A stretch of 12,770 bases of DNA. Source: Candidatus Falkowiibacteriota bacterium (GTDB taxonomy: Bacteria > Patescibacteriota > Patescibacteriia > UBA11705 > JACRDX01). The notes under the pieces were generated by a model. That model had not been told where the DNA came from, searched no databases, and was given only the letters and a program-made list of their open reading frames with translations. A program made the position numbers and the translations under genes. Each line of letters opens with the position of its first letter. Position 1 is the first letter of the stretch. This document shows positions 10,871 through 12,770 of this stretch, piece by piece. Location of the stretch: NCBI GenBank assembly GCA_016212745.1, contig JACRDX010000026.1, positions 1-12,770 on the forward strand, written 5' to 3'.

Positions 10871-11751
10871 ATCATGTTGCGAAGAGCTTGAATGCGCTGT
10901 TCAATCGGTGGGTGAGTGGAAAAAATAGAGCTTAGAAATTTTTTGCTGGAAAAATACGGGTTGGTAAAAAATAAATGAGCAGTCGCGTTGCTGAATCGTT
11001 GCATTGGTTGTTTATATTGACTGATTTTTTCCAAAGCCCGCGCTAATCCTTCTGGGTATCTTGTCATAAGCGCGCCAGACGCGTCAGCTAAAAATTCTCG
11101 TTTGCGAGAAATTGCAAGTTGAATCAGCTGGCCGATAATTGGTGAAAGTATTATTAAAATAATTCCGATAATTGCTAATATGCCGTTGCCATTTTTGTTA
11201 TTATTGCTTCGGCGTCCGCCAAATAAAAAGCTGCGCAAGAACATGTCCGCAATAATTGACAGCGCGCCAACTAAAACAACGACCAATGTTGCCAAGCGGA
11301 CATCGTAATTTTTTACATGAGAAAGTTCATGCGCGATTACGCCTTCCAGCTCTTCATTTTCCATTGTTTGAATCAAGCCAGTTGTTATCGCGATTGACGA
11401 ATGTTCTGGATTGCGACCGGTCGCAAACGCGTTGGGCGCTGGGTCATTGATAATATAAATTTTCGGAGTCGGCAGTCCAGCTGTGATGCAGAGATTTTCA
11501 ACTATTCGGTAGACATAAGGATTTTCTTCTTTGCCAATTGATTTTGCGCCGGCTGAAATCAGCGCGATTTTATCGCCAGCAAAGTAGCTGATTCCGACCA
11601 TGAACATTGAAATTACAACAGCAATAACCAATGGCGAGTATCCATAATTTAAAACGCGTGACAAAATGTATCCGATTCCCGCGATTAAAATAAAGAATAT
11701 AAAAATTAAAAAAATTGATTTGCGTTTGTTTGAATCAATTTGATTATACAT
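10867..11751 (-). CDS. htpX: HtpX-type membrane zinc metalloprotease (M48B)
   Basis: 294 residues from ATG 11751, matching the usual HtpX length (E. coli 293); the frame is open to 11823, but that would overlap lemA by 71 bp and add an unrelated 24-residue leader. Two N-terminal helices (about residues 13-31 and 39-58), then the conserved PNAFATGRNPEHSSIAITTGL, the zinc site HELSH (141-145) with the third ligand Glu219 in EFLADASGA, and a second pair of helices (about 151-171 and 190-213). HtpX cleaves damaged or misfolded membrane proteins on the cytoplasmic side. It begins 1 nt after the lemA stop, so the two are translationally coupled; LemA-HtpX pairing is common. No Shine-Dalgarno. Confidence 0.96.
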   Translation of the reverse strand: MYNQIDSNKRKSIFLIFIFFILIAGIGYILSRVLNYGYSPLVIAVVISMFMVGISYFAGDKIALISAGAKSIGKEENPYVYRIVENLCITAGLPTPKIYIINDPAPNAFATGRNPEHSSIAITTGLIQTMENEELEGVIAHELSHVKNYDVRLATLVVVLVGALSIIADMFLRSFLFGGRRSNNNKNGNGILAIIGIILIILSPIIGQLIQLAISRKREFLADASGALMTRYPEGLARALEKISQYKQPMQRFSNATAHLFFTNPYFSSKKFLSSIFSTHPPIEQRIQALRNMI

Positions 11752-11752
11752 A

Positions 11753-12325
11753 CTAGAATTTAACAGTGACGGGTTGTTTTTCTGGTTCGTCAGCAGCAAA
11801 GAAATCAAATTTTGTGAATCCAAAGATAGCGGCGATTATGCTGCTTGGAAAAGTTTCTCTTTTAATGTTGAAATCTCTAACGTTTCCATTGTAAAATCTG
11901 CGCGCAGCTTGGATTTTGTTTTCCGTATCAGAAAGTTCGTCTTGCAATTTTGCGAAGTTTGCTGATGCTTTCAAGTCCGGATAAGCTTCTGCGACTGCGA
12001 ACAAAGATTTTAAAGTTGCAGAAAGCGCGTTTTCAGCTTTTTCAATTTGTTGTTTGTCGCCAGATGCTTCTGCGTTCATTGCTGACGCGCGCGCAGCTGT
12101 CACTTTTTCAAAAAGTTCTTTTTCGTGAGCCGCATAACCTTTGACCGTTTCAATAAGATTTGGAATCAAATCGTGCCTGCGTTTTAATTGCACATCAATG
12201 TCTGACCAAGCTTCTTGCGTGCGATTTCGCAAACGGATAAAACCATTGAATACCGCGATGAGCCAGAATATTATCACCGCGGCAACTGCGATGATAATCC
12301 AAACAAATGGTGGAAGAGAATTCAT
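11753..12325 (-). CDS. lemA: LemA family membrane protein
   Basis: 190 residues with one N-terminal helix (about 8-26) followed directly by the family block FNGFIRLRNRTQEAWSDIDV (26-45), then QLKRRHDLIPNLIETVKGYA. The remaining soluble part is a long alpha-helical bundle with EAYPDLKAS and RRFYNGNVRDFN, both typical of LemA. The family is an outward- or cytoplasm-facing coiled-coil protein of uncertain function, found next to membrane proteases or TPM-domain proteins. The htpX start lies 1 nt after its TAG stop. No Shine-Dalgarno; its promoter was not identified with confidence in the AT-rich region at 12326-12400. Confidence 0.95.
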   Translation of the reverse strand: MNSLPPFVWIIIAVAAVIIFWLIAVFNGFIRLRNRTQEAWSDIDVQLKRRHDLIPNLIETVKGYAAHEKELFEKVTAARASAMNAEASGDKQQIEKAENALSATLKSLFAVAEAYPDLKASANFAKLQDELSDTENKIQAARRFYNGNVRDFNIKRETFPSSIIAAIFGFTKFDFFAADEPEKQPVTVKF

Positions 12326-12427
12326 ATGATTAATGTCAAATATCCAATATCCAATGTCTAATGAAATGTTTAATGCAGAATGCTAAATTTAGCATTTGTC
12401 ATTTCATTGGAAATTGGTTATTAGTAA
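12326..12427. repeat. AT-rich intergenic repeat region with perfect 18-bp palindrome
   Basis: AATGCTAAA/TTTAGCATT (12379-12396) is a perfect palindrome. Outer arms AATGAAATG (12360-12368) and CATTTCATT (12400-12408) also pair, and the left side has tandem ATATCCAAT units (TATCCAATATCCAATG, 12341-12356). The divergent genes lemA and the phosphohexomutase start on either side, so the structure lies between their promoters. Confidence 0.6.
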
Positions 12428-12457
12428 TTGAAAATTATGCTAATGTTATTGTATAAT
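12428..12457 (+). promoter_or_regulatory. Promoter of the phosphohexomutase gene
   Basis: TTGAAA (12428-12433), 18-bp spacer, perfect TATAAT (12452-12457). The start codon at 12485 is 27 nt downstream. A four-codon ATG-AAT-TGC-AAA-TAA minigene (12466-12480) sits in the leader. Confidence 0.7.
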
Positions 12458-12484
12458 TAAGCAATATGAATTGCAAATAAGTTT

Positions 12485-12770
12485 ATGAATAACATTTTTA
12501 AAGCGTACGATGTGAGAGGCGTTTACCCAAGCGAGTTGAACGAGGAAATAATGGAAAAAATCGGTCGCGCGTTTGTTCAATTTTTGGGCGCTTCTACTGT
12601 GTTGGTTGGTTGCGATATGCGGATTTCAACGCCGCAATTGGTTGAAGCATTCAAAAAAGGCGTTGCGAAACAGGGCGCGCAAGTTATTGATCTTGGCCAA
12701 ATCAGCACTGACTGTTTGTATTTTGCGTCTGGAAAATATAATTTACCGGGCGCCATGATTACTGCGTCAC
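12485..12770 (+). CDS. Phosphomannomutase/phosphoglucomutase, N-terminal part (runs off the window)
   Basis: 95 codons are present and the frame is open at the right edge. The start MNNIFKAYDVRGVYPSELNE is the classic FKAYDVRG opening of the alpha-D-phosphohexomutase family; VLVGCDMRISTPQL is the following GxDxR segment, and the sequence ends at MITAS, the start of the TASHNP loop whose Ser is phosphorylated in catalysis. The enzyme interconverts mannose- or glucose-1- and -6-phosphates for surface polysaccharide and nucleotide-sugar synthesis; whether it prefers mannose or glucose cannot be told from this part. It starts at ATG 12485 without Shine-Dalgarno, behind a TTGAAA/TATAAT promoter. 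Confidence 0.93.
   Translation, partial: MNNIFKAYDVRGVYPSELNEEIMEKIGRAFVQFLGASTVLVGCDMRISTPQLVEAFKKGVAKQGAQVIDLGQISTDCLYFASGKYNLPGAMITAS

Noticed and set aside
11752..11823. Longer HtpX start at 11823
   Set aside because: It would overlap lemA by 71 bp and add an unrelated 24 residues; ATG 11751 gives the family length.
12573..12758. 61-residue frame at the right end
   Set aside because: It lies in the wrong frame within the phosphohexomutase gene.
1..12770. Recoded UGA (Gracilibacteria/SR1 code)
   Set aside because: Several genes end at TGA exactly where the family or terminator expects, and no gene needs TGA as glycine.
1..12770. CRISPR array, rRNA, insertion sequence with transposase
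   Set aside because: No regularly spaced repeats, rRNA stretch or DDE/HUH transposase pattern is visible.

Overview
The window looks like chromosomal sequence from a Candidate Phyla Radiation (Patescibacteria) bacterium, probably on the Parcubacteria/Falkowbacteria side. This is an inference from gene content: a stand-alone short GIY-YIG nuclease, small orphan membrane proteins, a LemA-HtpX pair, a 2-TM pilin-like segment joined to a cell-wall peptidase, and an AT-rich housekeeping background with almost no Shine-Dalgarno sequences. TGA is used as a stop (ends of the genes at 108, 3743, 6192 and 6584), so the Gracilibacteria/SR1 code, in which TGA is glycine, is excluded.

Layout: (1) 1-720 holds the tail of a MazG-like nucleotide pyrophosphohydrolase, its terminator, about 300 bp of GC-rich hairpin-dense non-coding DNA, and a 77-aa GIY-YIG protein. 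(2) 730-2621 is a rightward group: a small membrane protein, a DedA transporter, a second small membrane protein, a 2-TM/PH-like protein and tRNA-Arg(GCG). (3) 2643-3743 encodes a transglutaminase-like protein with a helical-repeat C-terminus. (4) 3740-4073 and 6200-6623 are two self-contained small-gene cassettes, each with its own TTGAC-type promoter, a perfect AGGAGG ribosome site, a GC-rich ORF and an intrinsic terminator; they flank recG (4111-6192). (5) 6622-10594 on the minus strand is TolB-like beta-propeller, then pilin-like/M15 peptidase, then radA. (6) 10619-12325 on the minus strand is lemA, htpX and a small Cys-rich membrane protein. (7) The 5' end of a phosphomannomutase/phosphoglucomutase gene runs off the right edge.

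Functionally there are two DNA-repair proteins (RecG branch migration, RadA/Sms recombination) converging on the second small-gene cassette, and a set of envelope proteins (DedA, M15 peptidase, membrane-anchored propeller, LemA, HtpX, phosphohexomutase for surface sugar synthesis).

The most unusual signals are: (a) short GC-rich palindromic pieces inserted in frame into recG, radA and a small ORF, the recG copy matching the DNA upstream of the GIY-YIG gene at 17 of 20 positions; (b) the two small cassettes whose strong Shine-Dalgarno sequences contrast with every other gene here; (c) repeated placement of -10 boxes only 6-9 nt before ATG, suggesting leaderless mRNAs; (d) the pilin-like/M15 peptidase fusion.
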